The position numbers were made by a program, and so were the translations under genes. Under the pieces are notes generated by a model, which was not told the origin of the DNA, did not search any database, and saw only the letters and a list, made by a program, of their open reading frames with translations. Below are positions 23,016-34,326 of a DNA stretch of 64,000 nucleotides, one piece after another (within the stretch, counting starts at the first letter, position 1; the number at the start of each line of letters is the position of its first letter). Location of the stretch: positions 3,782,001-3,846,000 of the forward strand of contig JAGYVD010000003.1 of the NCBI GenBank assembly GCA_021209875.1. The letters are read 5' to 3'. Source of the stretch: Rosellinia necatrix (lineage: Eukaryota; Ascomycota; Sordariomycetes; Xylariales; Xylariaceae).

Positions 23016-24056
23016 CTACTTGTCAGGTGCATTTTCTATGCCACCGAGCTTCTCTGCAAGTCTGAATACACTAATAGTGAAGTTCAGAATCCAAGCAATC
23101 AACCCAACCAGAGTCAACGCAGCTAATCCTCTTGCTAGAACTAGCGATTCTACTTCTTGGGAATTGTCGCCAGGGTTTGAGGCTTTCCCGTCTCCACTAT
23201 GATACACTAGTGCTTCGAAAGCCAACGAGGTGCTTGCAGATTTCAAGACTATAAAAACCAGGTCAAGTAGAATGAGCGATATTTTTTGGGCAGGGGCTCG
23301 CAGACCCAGTGGCTTCCCGGTGTATTCATCCCAAGTCATGTATAGTATGTACGGTATTGCAACCGAGTCGATAACGATGGCAACGATTGCCTGTGATGTC
23401 TCTGCATTATTACCAGCAACAAGCTCAGGATCCCTCTCCCTTCTGTAGATGATTGTTGCCAGCGCAAGAGCTGATATGGTGGTGATGAGAACGATAAGTC
23501 GAAATATGAGTGGGGCAATAGGATGCCTGAGGACAAAATTTCCGAGTCGCATGAACCAGGCAGTCTTCCGAGATCTGGTCGTCCTTGATTCGAGTGGGTA
23601 CAACGGGGTCCGTACCGGTTCATCAAGTCCCGGCATTAGTTGGTCTAGGAAGGCTTGGTCGACCACTTCGTATTGATCGTGGACGTCCTGGCCATAGGAT
23701 GAAGAATGAATGAAGTCGCGCCACCTATCATAAGGATCTTCGTCAGGTGCACGATACCCAAGCCCCATAATAACAGGCTCAGCGGTTCGTAAGTGGTCCC
23801 ATCGTCGCCCAGGCCGATCGGCACGTTTCCTCAAGAACACCGGAAGTTTGGAAACATGCCCATGTTTCTCGTCAACCCATTCCACGTAGCCATCTTTGGA
23901 CACCCGGCGCTTGAGTGAATGGTTGCCCTTGCTCTGTTCGGGACGGACACTCAGCGGAGGAGGATGAATAGAACCTTGCAATCGAGGACCATGAATCTCC
24001 TCATCATACAATTCCACCCAGGCAGGAACAGTGGCTCTCAACGGATGGGGGGCCAT
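23016..24056 (-). CDS. Four-TM membrane protein, probable SRF1-like regulator of phospholipase D
   Basis: Single-exon gene of 346 residues. Residues 1-170 are hydrophilic and rich in charged residues and prolines. Four hydrophobic segments follow, at about 182-204, 223-243, 260-282 and 308-331. The loop between the second and third contains DEYTGKPLGLR, a stretch I associate with fungal proteins annotated as SRF1, which in yeast modulates the phospholipase D Spo14. That assignment rests on memory of the conserved loop and the overall layout (long soluble N-terminus, C-terminal TM bundle); the function is therefore tentative, the membrane topology is not. The ATG at 24056 is the first in frame; a hydrophilic N-terminus without signal peptide fits. 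It is divergent from the mitochondrial gene at 25873. Confidence 0.7.
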   Translation of the reverse strand: MAPHPLRATVPAWVELYDEEIHGPRLQGSIHPPPLSVRPEQSKGNHSLKRRVSKDGYVEWVDEKHGHVSKLPVFLRKRADRPGRRWDHLRTAEPVIMGLGYRAPDEDPYDRWRDFIHSSSYGQDVHDQYEVVDQAFLDQLMPGLDEPVRTPLYPLESRTTRSRKTAWFMRLGNFVLRHPIAPLIFRLIVLITTISALALATIIYRRERDPELVAGNNAETSQAIVAIVIDSVAIPYILYMTWDEYTGKPLGLRAPAQKISLILLDLVFIVLKSASTSLAFEALVYHSGDGKASNPGDNSQEVESLVLARGLAALTLVGLIAWILNFTISVFRLAEKLGGIENAPDK

Positions 24057-25872
24057 TCCAAGGGCAGCAATATGCCCATGAGGACCGGCGAAGGCACAAA
24101 GATAGTAAGTATGAGATCGCGGTATTCGAAGGGGTCAATTCATCGATTGGGAGAATAGACGTCCGTTGCTCACGACCCCGTCGTCAGGAGTAGAAGGAGA
24201 CGTGATAGAGGAGACATTAATTAAAATGGGCTTGTTCAACAGCGCCCAACCCGACAGCCATCAGCCAACCGCGACCATGCAAAGAAATCTCAGGCCAGGA
24301 ATAACCAAAAAGGCAGGTCTTGTGCGTCTTGGTCCAGAAGGGTAAATAAATAGAGAGGCGACAGATAGAATTCCAAGGCTTTTGCTAAACACGTTGCAAT
24401 CGGCCCAACTGGAGTCAGCGCGGCATTAAGCACAACAAAGTAAACAAGGCAATGAAAGGGGGGAAGGCCGACAGGTGAGTTGAAATATAAGACTGTAAAT
24501 AGAAAAAGCGAAGAGGAAGTGAAAAGGTACAATGGATAAATGAAAGGATGATGTTGTGTCCGACTCAGCGCTCCTCAACTTACGTGACCAACCAGCTGAA
24601 GAAAGGCGAAGTGTGAGAAGAGAAGTGAGATGGAAGACCCGGAATTGACGATGCGAGTGTGCCAGTAATTACGGTTCATGCCAGCCATTGTGTCATGTAG
24701 CTGTGAACATGGGGGCGGGTCATTTCCATGCCTGCAGTTGCAGTTGCAGGAGCGCTGGTTCAGGTACCTAGAGATTACTTGGCTGGCTCGCTAGCTGTAA
24801 CTACCTGCATAAATTACCTACCTAACAGCAGTGCAGCACTACCTAAAATAGGTGGGCTACCTCCCTAGGTAGTTTAGGCATATCTTGTTGTGCTGTAATG
24901 CATACCTAGGCACTAACTACTAGGTAGGTGCCTACGTACCTAAGCAGGTTAGGTAGGTATGTACCCAGGCAATTGTATACAGGTGTTGTACTTAGGTACC
25001 TAGGTAGAGGTACCTTGGCGTGTGGTTGGTTAGGATACATATCAGGTATCTACAATATCTCCTTCAAGTTTTATAACTTGAATTAGCTAACTACCTACCT
25101 AGGTGCCTACCTACCTAGATATGTACTTGCCTAAGGTAACTTAGAGGTACCTAAACCAGGTAAGTACTTGTATATACATTTTTAAACATTTTATCCTGCT
25201 AGGTAGGTACCTGCTGTAGGCTTTTGGATTGCCAGCAGTTACCTGGGAAGGACAATTCAAGATGATAAATTGGGGTTCCTGCCTCAAAGAGACAAGGAAC
25301 GGTGAATTTGTAGTGTAGGATGCGTTGGTTGGGACTACGCCCATGTGCGTCACCGATGGCTGATGTCACCAACCCCATATTGGAGATGAAGGGAGGCAAC
25401 CAGGAAATCATCCCTGTGAACACTAATAATACATACCTACATACAAGTACATAAGACCATCACCATCTGAATGCCCTATCCAGCTAGTCCAGTAACTACT
25501 TAGCTACTTTTGGTAGGCGCTGCCCGATAACTACCTGGGTACCTACCTAGTGCACCTAGGTGTCCAGGTTGCCTAGGGTCAATCAAGTAAGCTTTCGACT
25601 ATGCAAAAACACCCATCCACAACCATCCACAACCACAATCTGAGGTAATGAAGAATTGCACACCCCATCAAACGTCATTTCTCACGATGCTGTGAAAGCC
25701 CAACTTGCCGCATACCCTCCCCTCCTTCCTGCACTCTCCTCCCGCCCTCGAAACAGCCGACCATCGGGATTTGGGACTCACTCCAAGGTCGTCTTTAGAC
25801 AATTAATCGCCATACCTTGCCGGCACATTTGGGTCCGCCACTCCTCCGTCTAAAAACACCCCCAGCGCAAAA
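24057..25872. other. Divergent spacer with large CCTAGG/GGTA repeat cluster
   Basis: 1.8 kb between the divergent SRF1-like and KHE-related genes. The stretch 24760-25570 is one of the richest in ACCTACCTAGGTAGGT words. The ends should hold the two promoters. No gene is supported. Confidence 0.6.
24760..25570. repeat. CCTAGG/GGTA repeat cluster
   Basis: Many palindromic TACCTAGGTA and GGTACCTA words in both orientations over about 800 bp, with unique sequence in between (about 25215-25430). Confidence 0.8.
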
Positions 25873-26810
25873 ATGCGATTATTTCTCGTCCCCATTTCGA
25901 CACGGCGGACACTTCTATACTGCCAGAAGCTACAGGCACTTCCGTCAGAAAAACAACCGTGGGCTGACAAGATCACATCGCGCGCTGCAAAGCTCTGGGC
26001 TGGCTGGGAGCAGAAGGAGGGCGGGTGGCAAAAGTCGGTCGTTAAGTACGGCAATCAGGCTCTCCGCAGGATTCCCTACGAAGAATGGGGCTTGAAATCA
26101 GTCCCTACCCTCTCGACAAGGCGGAGGGAAGAGGATATTATGGGTAAAGAGAAGCACCATCTCATCTTCCCCTCATCCATCATCCCTGCCTCACAGGCGC
26201 CCCAGATATTGCACTCGCTCGCGACTGAACGAGAGAGCTTGCATCGATCCAGGATGATGTGGTGCTTCATCGGCATGCCAATATCTGCTCCATTCGCCCT
26301 TGTACCTGTGTAAGCGCCGACTAACAGCCCCCAATCCTAACTTTGTCTCCAGGCAGTCTCTAACGCACCGCGTCCAGCATACCTAATCTCCCCTTCTTCT
26401 ACTTGGCCTATAGGGCATGGTCTCATTACCGAGCCCTTGCGGGAGGCAAGCATCTTAAATGGCTTTTATCCAACAACTTTTTTACTCTATCGCCTTCAGA
26501 AGCTCTGGACACAGTCTATTCCTGCCATTCATTCTCAAACTTGCCAAAGCAACAGTCTAATCACTCTGCTTTTGTGTCACCGCATCAACCCGAGAAGAGT
26601 CCGCTAGAACAAGAGAGGCTGCTTTTGACACCTGACAGCAGTTCCAAGATTGCACAAGCTCTAAATATACCAGCCCTTGAGGTTGAGCTTGAGCGCGCAA
26701 TTTGGCAAGTCGAGAGCACAATTAAAAAGCAAACTGCGGCATCAGAAGAGCCTGAGCAGACCCCCCCGTCTACTTCCCAGCCAGAGAAATCTAAAACTGT
26801 AAGAAAGTGA
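25873..26810 (+). CDS. Mitochondrial K+-H+ exchange-related protein (Mit_KHE1 family)
   Basis: Exons 25873-26309 and 26378-26810, with a 68-bp intron (GTAAGC...GACTAACAG...CCAG, phase 2), give 289 residues. It begins MRLFLVPISTRRTLLYCQKL, and continues with ITSRAAKLWAGWEQKEGGW, YGNQALRRIPYEEWGLKS and a hydrophobic segment spanning the exon junction (GMPISAPFALVPVIPNLPFFYLAYRAWSH). This order matches the fungal mitochondrial K+-H+ exchange-related family, whose yeast member is tied to inner-membrane cation exchange. The tail (about residues 215-289) is Ser/Glu/Pro-rich and poorly structured. The start is fixed by the conserved MRLF opening. The biochemical role of the family is inferred from yeast genetics, so treat it as a component of, or factor for, the exchanger rather than a proven carrier. 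Confidence 0.85.
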
Positions 26811-29800
26811 GACTTATGTCATAGATACAGACCACGCCATGTCCTACCATATGATGGAGTTTGCAGATTCGAGTTACACGTTTATCCTTCTTACGGGCTG
26901 AAGAGCATTCACCTTCGGTGTCCGTAGTAGTCACTTGTTGGTCAGCATAGTGGGACACCAAACTACTAAACCTGGACCACAAGTAATGACTACAATGACG
27001 AGGACACTTCTTGGTCTTGTCTCCTTCCGCCGCGACGTAGGTTTAGGTGCCCAGGTTGATGGATTAGCAATAGAGATCCCGCATGGTCTCATCTGCACTC
27101 GCTATCCATTAGAAATGGTTACACTCCCGCCTCTATACGAAGGATACCCATAGCAAAGTCCGAGAGTACCATATGACGACTATGAAAGCTTTGATTCCCC
27201 ATTAGCAAATACGCAATATTCGGTCCAGTCCCTTTCTTTTCTGCTCGGATTCACAACATTCCAGTAGTTTGCCCCAGCGTGAAACTCGTTAACCTCTTTC
27301 AGTGGCGGGACTTTCCACCTTGTGAAGTATCAAGTTTCAGCATACAAAAGCCTACGCGTCAGGTGCCAGACTTAATGGCGCGGTTCGCGCATCGTATATA
27401 CCGTGACTCTTTGTGATATATACATATCCCCTTTTATACGGTTTTAGGCTGTCAAAATGTAGACCAGGGAATCGGCTGTGGTTATATGCTTAGCGTTATA
27501 CGTCCTTGTATTGACAATACGGCTTGCCCCTTGCTTTCGGAGGTATTTAGGTTTTTTGTATAGATTTTCAACAGTCAGTTTATAGATTATGACGCAAAAG
27601 TATAGTTTCTTTTTTTGGGGGAAGGGTTAGAAACCGATCCCTAAATAAATAAATAAAAATAAATGATAATACCTATCATGGCCTGAATATCAAAGGCTAG
27701 TTCTAGTTACTATAAGGTAGAAGCTAGATAACGGGTAGATAGCTTAGTATAAGGGTAGGGGATTTCATCGAGTCCTCGGCCTATACTATAAGGTTCCCAC
27801 GGGAGCCTTCAGTCCGTATATACCAATATACTGCCCGAACTGCACTACAGGGTAGCCAGTACTATGCTATGTAACCGTTACGTCGCAACACTAGAAGAAT
27901 CAGTTATCCTTAAAACCGCATCACTCTAGACATATAATTGCGGATGTCCAAAGATAGAACAAGCCTATTTAGTGTTGTTTCATTCCAATAAGTAGCTATT
28001 TCTGTTTAATATAAGTTCCAGTTCTACATGAAGCGGCTAACGTCAGCTCCTTACCACTAAGGTATATAATTTGATGGCGTTCAATACCGATACTCTTACA
28101 TGCTGGGGACGAGGTAATAATCAGGACCATGAGGCTATATGCGATAATTGCAGAATAAGTTCAGTCCATACTGTACTCGTTGTAACAAAGAATTGGTTAG
28201 GAAAAATATAAACAAAACAAAATGACAATGACCATGTTATTTTTATAAGTTTACTCTACATCTTATACCTAGCTGCTTGTGGAGCTTGATGATGATCCAA
28301 ATGTTTAAAAACTAAGTAATACGATTGCACGAGGTTATTCTGGGCTTATAATTAAATATTCTCTCGGCCTTTCCGCCACCGTCCTCTAGAGGACGCGCCT
28401 TTCTTAACCCAAGTTAAGGCTAAAGGTATTACTAGTAGAAACATGGCATAATCTTATTATTGTTCCATACACTTCTGTGTTATCATATGTACTTGAGGCC
28501 GCAATCCTCCTGCATCCAGGATAAGGTACAATAAACATCAACTCCCTCAACAGTACTCGTGTTTTAAGTTATTTCAAGGGCTTTTGGAAATATGCCTTCG
28601 GCGCTTGCGGTAGCATAACACACGCTTTATTTATTTGCAAAGCTTTCTTCTCCATTTAATGATTACTGTTACAGTGGCACGCCTTTTGATCGTTATTTGA
28701 CTCTTGCATGCCGTGACTGCTGGCTCTACTCCCGCTATCCATACTGAAAAAGAATTCTCGGGGATCTTCGTCCGCGAAAATCCGAGTGGCCCACCAATGC
28801 CCTAGTAAGTTCTCTGCAAAAAGGCAGATACACTGATGCCGGTATAATAGAGGAATAGATATAGTAATTAATCGGCCAGAATATCTTATTGGTAGCAACA
28901 AGAACGATCTCTGAATGGTTTATACGGGTGATCGAATCAACTGGATATCAACTGTGACAATTCTTACTGCTGGTAGTTCTAGAAATGACTTATGTTATTG
29001 CACAAGGAGGGAAGTTCCTTCTGTCAGGTAGTTGCTAGCTATTATGGCTTATATACATGGTCTTTAGGTCCGTGCCCGGTGGAGGCCTAGAGGCCGGACT
29101 TAGTTCCGTGACATCAGCTATTATATATAGTGAGAGTCGTGGATATACGTACAGAGGTCATTCGGACCGGCGATCTTCCGAGCCGTGGCCGGAGTGGCCA
29201 CACCAAGGCTGTGTGTGGTCCACCCCAACAGCAGATGTGTAGCTCGGAAAACCTCGAGGCTTCCCATTTTTCCGTGACAGCTAGCATGAAAAAAAAAATC
29301 GCTCAACTATTGCGAAAGCTTTAAGAGACGAGCTAGTCACTGTCTTAGGGCTAAAAGTAGCGTACATGTCAATTCTCTGCAGTCGGTGAGATTAAAACCA
29401 ATTTCTTAGCCTGAAGACCTAGTGATGATTTTTTTCAGTGGATAATTAAGGCTATGTGGAATAAATTCATTCGAAGAGTTTATGTTACAGCGGCTTAGAC
29501 ACGTATAGGAAGACATTTACGGAAAACGCAAGTTTACATGCCTACATCGAGGTATTGGCGTGGGCAAAGGGGAGGAAGGGGAGGGGGTTATTCTCTTGCT
29601 AGTTTTAATCTTAGCGGACAAACTCAGTACCGCGGGTAGGTTTTCGTTCCAACGGCTTTCAACACTCTCGAGGCTTTAGTATCTCAACGTGAATTCCTGG
29701 GGAACATCCCATTCATACCAACCCCAATTAGAGCACAGGAATAGATTTCGGTATCTTTCTTACTCTGTTTAAAATACGGACATGTCCCAGGGACCTCCAG

Positions 29801-30727
29801 ACCATCTGTCTGAGGCATTAGTTCCCTCACCCGAGATACCAATGGCTAAAATCAGATACAACCACGCGTGGTCGGTCTTGTTCAAGCAGGGCGGAGTCGG
29901 GACACGAGAAAACAAAGCTTATCAGGACATATATCTTTCCAAATATTAATTCAAATACTACATCATGCCTGTATTTCAAAGATCTAAGTTTATGCTTGGC
30001 CACTGTGTCTGCCCGATTTGTATTATCAGGATACGTCAACTTATAGCTAAAGTAAGAAAGAAAATGGTTGTATTTATCGAATCCCTGATTCATCGCCTGA
30101 GGAGCAGTCGGTCCATTAATATTATGTAATATATCCCATTATGCGAGTAAGATATGGTATGAGACACCCCATGCCTGATGATCTCCGATCGTCTGGTGTA
30201 TCAGGTTAAACCTCAGAGAGGTTCGGAAAGTGTCAATGCACGATGAATAAATACCCCGTGTTTGATCGTCCCGCGTCTGTGTGTCACACGCCGAATAGTT
30301 TTAGCACCACTTTGCAATCCTACGCCAACTGCTAACTTCGAGCAATCCAAAAACGATTGACCATTTGGTGTTAGTGGCCTGCGGGCCAGGTAAGGTTTGT
30401 TGTTAAGCCGTGGGAGACGCTTTCGGCTGCTGCTAGTTGAGAGGGCATCCTCGCCTAGCATTGGGCATACAAGGCCGTCAAGCGGATGAGTCTTGGCGCT
30501 ACCATCCAGAAGGAGGCATCGCCTTGAATATGCTGTCACGATCTAACCACATTGTGCCTATAAACATTCTCTGCGCCCGGATTGTAGATTCTCCCAAGGC
30601 GGCACACAGTTTCATGGTTGATGATCGAGGAGATTCGAGGCTCTGGGAGGGTGATTGATCCGCATTATGATGTTTCCATATTGATGTTCCCTAATTCACC
30701 GGCAGTCAACAGTTGATAGTTAGGATC
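26811..30727. other. AT-rich, gene-free region, possible degenerate transposon DNA
   Basis: Almost 4 kb without any ORF above about 90 codons on either strand. The composition shifts to AT-rich with abundant TA steps and words such as CTAGTTA and TATAAGG, especially at 27600-28500, as seen in fungal DNA after repeat-induced point mutation. No terminal repeats, target-site duplication or reverse-transcriptase or transposase motif could be recognised by eye, so the transposon origin is only a suggestion. Confidence 0.45.
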
Positions 30728-30735
30728 TTATAAGG
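30728..30735 (+). promoter_or_regulatory. TATA-like element of the 31071 gene
   Basis: TTATAAGG, about 340 bp above the ATG of the secreted-protein gene and about 110 bp above the first inferred leader intron. The paralogue at 34327 has TATATAAG in a matching place. Confidence 0.45.
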
Positions 30736-30837
30736 ATGGACCTCGCCTCTCTATCGTGATTTAAGAACCCTTAGATCTTTTCCCGTGTCGTCAATGGGTA
30801 GATAGTCGTTTCTCTAATCTCAATTCCATTTCGAGAG

Positions 30838-30898
30838 GTAAGTCCAACCCCCAACTCCTAATCCCAACGTTACCATGGCTGTTCCTAATAGCTTTTAG
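30838..30898 (+). other. Probable 5' leader intron 1 of the 31071 gene
   Basis: Donor GTAAGT after GAG, branch-like CCTAATAG and acceptor TTTTAG, 61 bp. The sequence right after it (CTGCGCTC...TTTAAT) resembles the sequence after the leader introns of the paralogue at 34327. Confidence 0.5.
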
Positions 30899-30963
30899 CT
30901 GCGCTCTTCCCGTTCGCTTCTTTAATCAAGGCTGGCCGGTTTGTTCTATATTCCCGTTTGATA

Positions 30964-31023
30964 GTAAGTTATTCAAGAGAGAGGATCAATAATATTATAG
31001 TTGTTGCTAATTCGACACTACAG
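30964..31023 (+). other. Probable 5' leader intron 2 of the 31071 gene
   Basis: Donor GTAAGT, branch TTGCTAATTC and acceptor ACTACAG, 60 bp, ending 47 bp before the start codon. Confidence 0.5.
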
Positions 31024-31070
31024 CGGTCCTTATTTTAATACAAACTTCACACGTTCTTTAACCTATCACC

Positions 31071-31944
31071 ATGAAGATCTTCAAGATTACCGTATTCTCG
31101 ACTCTAGCACTTTCCGCATGCCTACCCCGTGCTGTTGTCGAGAATGAGGCTGTCGACGCCGTTGACCAGGGCGATGCCGCGAGCGTAGGCGCAGAAGTGG
31201 GAGCCGGCATTGTCGGCAACGGCTCTGCTGTTGCTGATGGCGCTAATGCGAACGGCCAGAACGAGAATCAAGACGGCGAGGATGATGCTGAGGAGAATAG
31301 CAATGAGAACGAGAACAATAATATAGATCAAATACTCAATGGTGACCTAGGGAACGAGTTCCGAGACATCAACATCGACCCAAACGATATCTTAGGTAGC
31401 CTGGGGCAGAACATCTTAGACCTCATGCTCGCAATGGGAATCTGCAACTTCAACCTTAATAGCCTACAGGGCCTCGGGCTCGGTAACCAAATTCAGCTAC
31501 TCCTCCAACTGCAGCAGCTGCAACAACTTCAGGCCCTTGGTATCGTCAACTCGTTTACCGTCGATCAGCTCATCCAGCAGGAGATTTTGTCCCGAACATT
31601 CAATCTAAGTGAGTACTTGCCCTTGTGTGTCCACATAGACTATGCTAATCTGAAGAGACATAGATATCATCAAACGAAGCATCGATGCGTCGGTTCAACA
31701 AGCATATCGTGGCAATAAGCGTGTGGCTATGCTGAAGCGACAGTGCGCAAACACTGGGCAGGCTCAAGGTGATGCTAATGATCGAGACGGTCAGGAGCAG
31801 GCTGGCCAAGATCAAGTAAACGAAGACCAGAACAACCAGGGCCAGGAGAAAGAAGACGTAGCGGAAGGTGAGAATGGAGATGATGTGGGGAAGGAAAAGG
31901 GCAACGCGGAGCAAGACAATGAAGAAGGCATCGAAGTCCCATAA
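31071..31944 (+). CDS. Small secreted Gln/Asn-rich protein (paralogue of 34327-34800)
   Basis: Exons 31071-31608 and 31664-31944 (55-bp intron, GTGAGT...TGCTAATC...CATAG, phase 1) give 272 residues. The start has CACCATG context and opens a signal peptide (MKIFKITVFSTLALSAC). The next part is acidic and Asn/Glu-rich. The core about residues 95-190 is a Leu/Gln-rich helix (LLLQLQQLQQLQALG) followed by FTVDQLIQQEI and SIDASVQQAY. The tail is repetitive and very rich in Gln, Asp, Glu and Asn (GQEQAGQDQVNEDQNNQGQ). Two cysteines lie in the mature core. A similar core (LLQLQQ..., SLIDASLRPQIQSVIQQ) is in the gene 3 kb downstream. No catalytic motif is visible. A role as secreted effector or surface protein is possible but unproved. 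Confidence 0.8.
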
Positions 31945-33955
31945 GGCACAGCATGCTAAGGGAAGTACACGCACAAGTTCGTGTTCCGTAAGGAACACTG
32001 CTACAAGGTTAAAGCTGACGGGGGATTGTCGCCTATGACCGCATATCCTCGCCCCGGAGAGAAAACAGAAAAAAACAAGGATATATTGACATTCCCAACC
32101 TGCCGTTAGCGGCCAACATTGTCATGCAGATCTACAATGTCGTTCTTCTTCACTCAGCTGCGCTGAGCGAATCTGAAAGCAAGTTTCTCAAATTTGAAGA
32201 TGGCCGTCCGTATTCGTACGCTCTCCATCCTATCTAGTCCTATCCTGATGCATCAGCACTATGTGACAAAGTGATAACGACAGCCATTCCGAAGATGTTG
32301 AGCCTGACCGTTGAAAGTATTTAGATACTCTCTCTCGCCCTCTGAATATTACTTCACTGGCATTAGATTCCTAGATGGAATCTCTGTGCTCGATACTTTT
32401 CAGCTCATGGGGGACCGAAATCGCCGCTATGAGCTCTAGTTTGTCATTTCGCACCGAGGTGCATAATCCTTGAGAGTGAATGGGCCAAAATGTGAAGCTG
32501 TTGCCGTTAGCCTCTGTTTCCCGGCATGTCGGCAATATCTCGTCTTTTCTCGATCCACGCTCTGTTTGATAGATGATATAGCTGGCATGGCGTAGTATTG
32601 TCTCAGGAGGCAATTTACAAATAGGGCATGGATAAAATGATAAGATGCTCGACTTACCTGATGATATGACTCCTCAGATCCGGATATTCACTCATCCCGC
32701 GCAGATGCGACTCGAACCGTAGGAAGGGTGAATTATCGACTATAAGCCCTGGGTTATAGTAGCCCTGACGCTGGTCCGCATGACATGGTTCTCATCACCT
32801 GCGACGGTTCCAGACGAGAGAACCTGGAGGTTGACGAGCCCAGCCCAGCCCCCCCTGTCGGTAAGGGGCTCGTCCGGACAGCGTGCATTCGAACTACCGC
32901 GAAAAACACGGCAGTCGTATCCTGTCCACCATACGGGATCCAAAAAAAGAACCCTGGTTGCTATGTGTACTGCAGTGGCCGACAAGATCAGGACGGGGTT
33001 AGCATACGTCTTTATAGTCTTGGCACGCAGACGTGCCCTCCCCAACACCCCGCAGTCTTTCGTGGTCTTCGACTGTGACAGGATGGGGTGACCCTGCATA
33101 TATTGACCCATGTTGTTTCCTGTCATCGGAACTCAAGATAGGGTTGGTCCAAACGACTCAGTGACAGTGGTTTCCCTGGACACCAATCGGACATAATAGC
33201 AAATGGCCAACGGCCGTGCCCTCAATCAACGAGGCAACAAGGCAATACTTGGATCAGCGTTTTCACGCGGAATTGCGAATTGGCTTCGGTTACTGCCATG
33301 ACTTCTATTCGATGTCCGGGGGTTACCCAGAGCCAGCTCCAGGCCGTTAGGGTATTTCAAGGAATCCTGGGCGATGATCAAGCAGATAGTGAGCAGGACT
33401 TTTTATCCGTCCGGCGCCGACACAGCGAAAGCAGCGGTTGCCGGTGTCTAACGGCAGAGGAGCTGTTCTCAAACAACGCCAAGCAATTTCTCATGTTTAG
33501 CAGGCCATATGAGCCGAACCGGTCTGAACCCCATCCGTGCATGATCCTTTGCGCTATCCGGCCTAGCTACAGACAGGTGCCATGAGTTCTTCAGCCCGTA
33601 TCGGTCTCAACTTCAGGCTGACACCTCATGGCCCCATTAGCTGAGGCGAACGAGTGAGTGCCGATTGCCGGCTGCCGTCGACGTCAAGATACGAGCCCCT
33701 GTGATGTTTCCTCTCTGTTCTATGTTCGCCCATTCCCCCAGCTGTTATGTTAAACGCCGTCGCTCGCCGGGATAGGCTCCCCCCTGCCAAGGCATGTTTT
33801 ATCCGACTCTCCTCCGTCCAATGCGGTGATGTTGGCAATCTGACACGCACCGGAACACTCCTTCGCTGATATCCCGAAATGTTCTTCTTGCCTCCTAAAG
33901 GCTGGGCGTTGTTTCTTCGCCTCGTGCCATCTGATCATCCTACCGTGGCATTCGA
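31945..33955. other. Spacer between the two secreted-protein genes
   Basis: About 2 kb. No supported gene: ORFs such as 32740-33126 (-) and 33280-33585 (+) have no recognisable motif and poor codon bias. The last about 50 bp carries the core promoter of the 34327 gene. Confidence 0.55.
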
Positions 33956-33963
33956 TATATAAG
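33956..33963 (+). promoter_or_regulatory. TATA box of the 34327 gene
   Basis: TATATAAG, followed about 30 bp later by a pyrimidine/CA-rich stretch (CTCAGTTACCATTCA) suited to transcription initiation, and then by the leader exons and introns described below. Confidence 0.6.
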
Positions 33964-34070
33964 CTCGTCTGGCTAACCCTCAGTTACCATTCAGTTTTTG
34001 TTTATCACCACCATCTCACAAAGACCCATCCAGATCTACCACCTCACTCTTTCCATTCATTCCTTCAGAG

Positions 34071-34123
34071 GTATGGAACCGCAATGATCGCCCTCGCTCA
34101 TCAACAGAGTCACTAACAAACAG
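34071..34123 (+). other. Probable 5' leader intron 1 of the 34327 gene
   Basis: GTATGG donor after AGAG, branch CACTAAC and acceptor AAACAG, 53 bp. All three signals fit fungal intron rules. Confidence 0.6.
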
Positions 34124-34194
34124 AAACAGCTGTGCTCGTTGTTCACTCCACTCTTTTAAATAACGACCACATTGAACTGTCGAGGTAGGCCCGA

Positions 34195-34261
34195 TTCGCT
34201 AGAGCCGCTCGGCTTCATCAGCAATCCCTAGGATCGACAGTGAGCTAACGAGAGGCCACAG
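34195..34261 (+). other. Probable 5' leader intron 2 of the 34327 gene
   Basis: GTAGGC donor after CGAG, branch GAGCTAACG and acceptor CCACAG, 67 bp. The leader segments after introns 1 and 2 are similar (both begin CTGTGCTC[G/A]TT and contain a CGACCAC box). Confidence 0.6.
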
Positions 34262-34326
34262 CTGTGCTCATTCGATCTAATACTTTAATATCGACCACCG
34301 ATCATTATAAATCCCCTAAATTCAAA

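Noticed and set aside
28070..28210. Frame containing CWGRGNNQDHEAICDNC, zinc-knuckle-like
   Set aside because: Very short, interrupted by stops, spacing does not match CX2CX4HX4C.
31960..32100. Open frame with HKFVFRKEHCYKV after the stop of the 31071 gene
   Set aside because: No intron signals bridge the TAA, so a third exon is not supported.
32690..32730. B-box-like GGTTCGAGTC on the minus strand
   Set aside because: The flanking bases do not form a T stem and there is no A box at the right distance.
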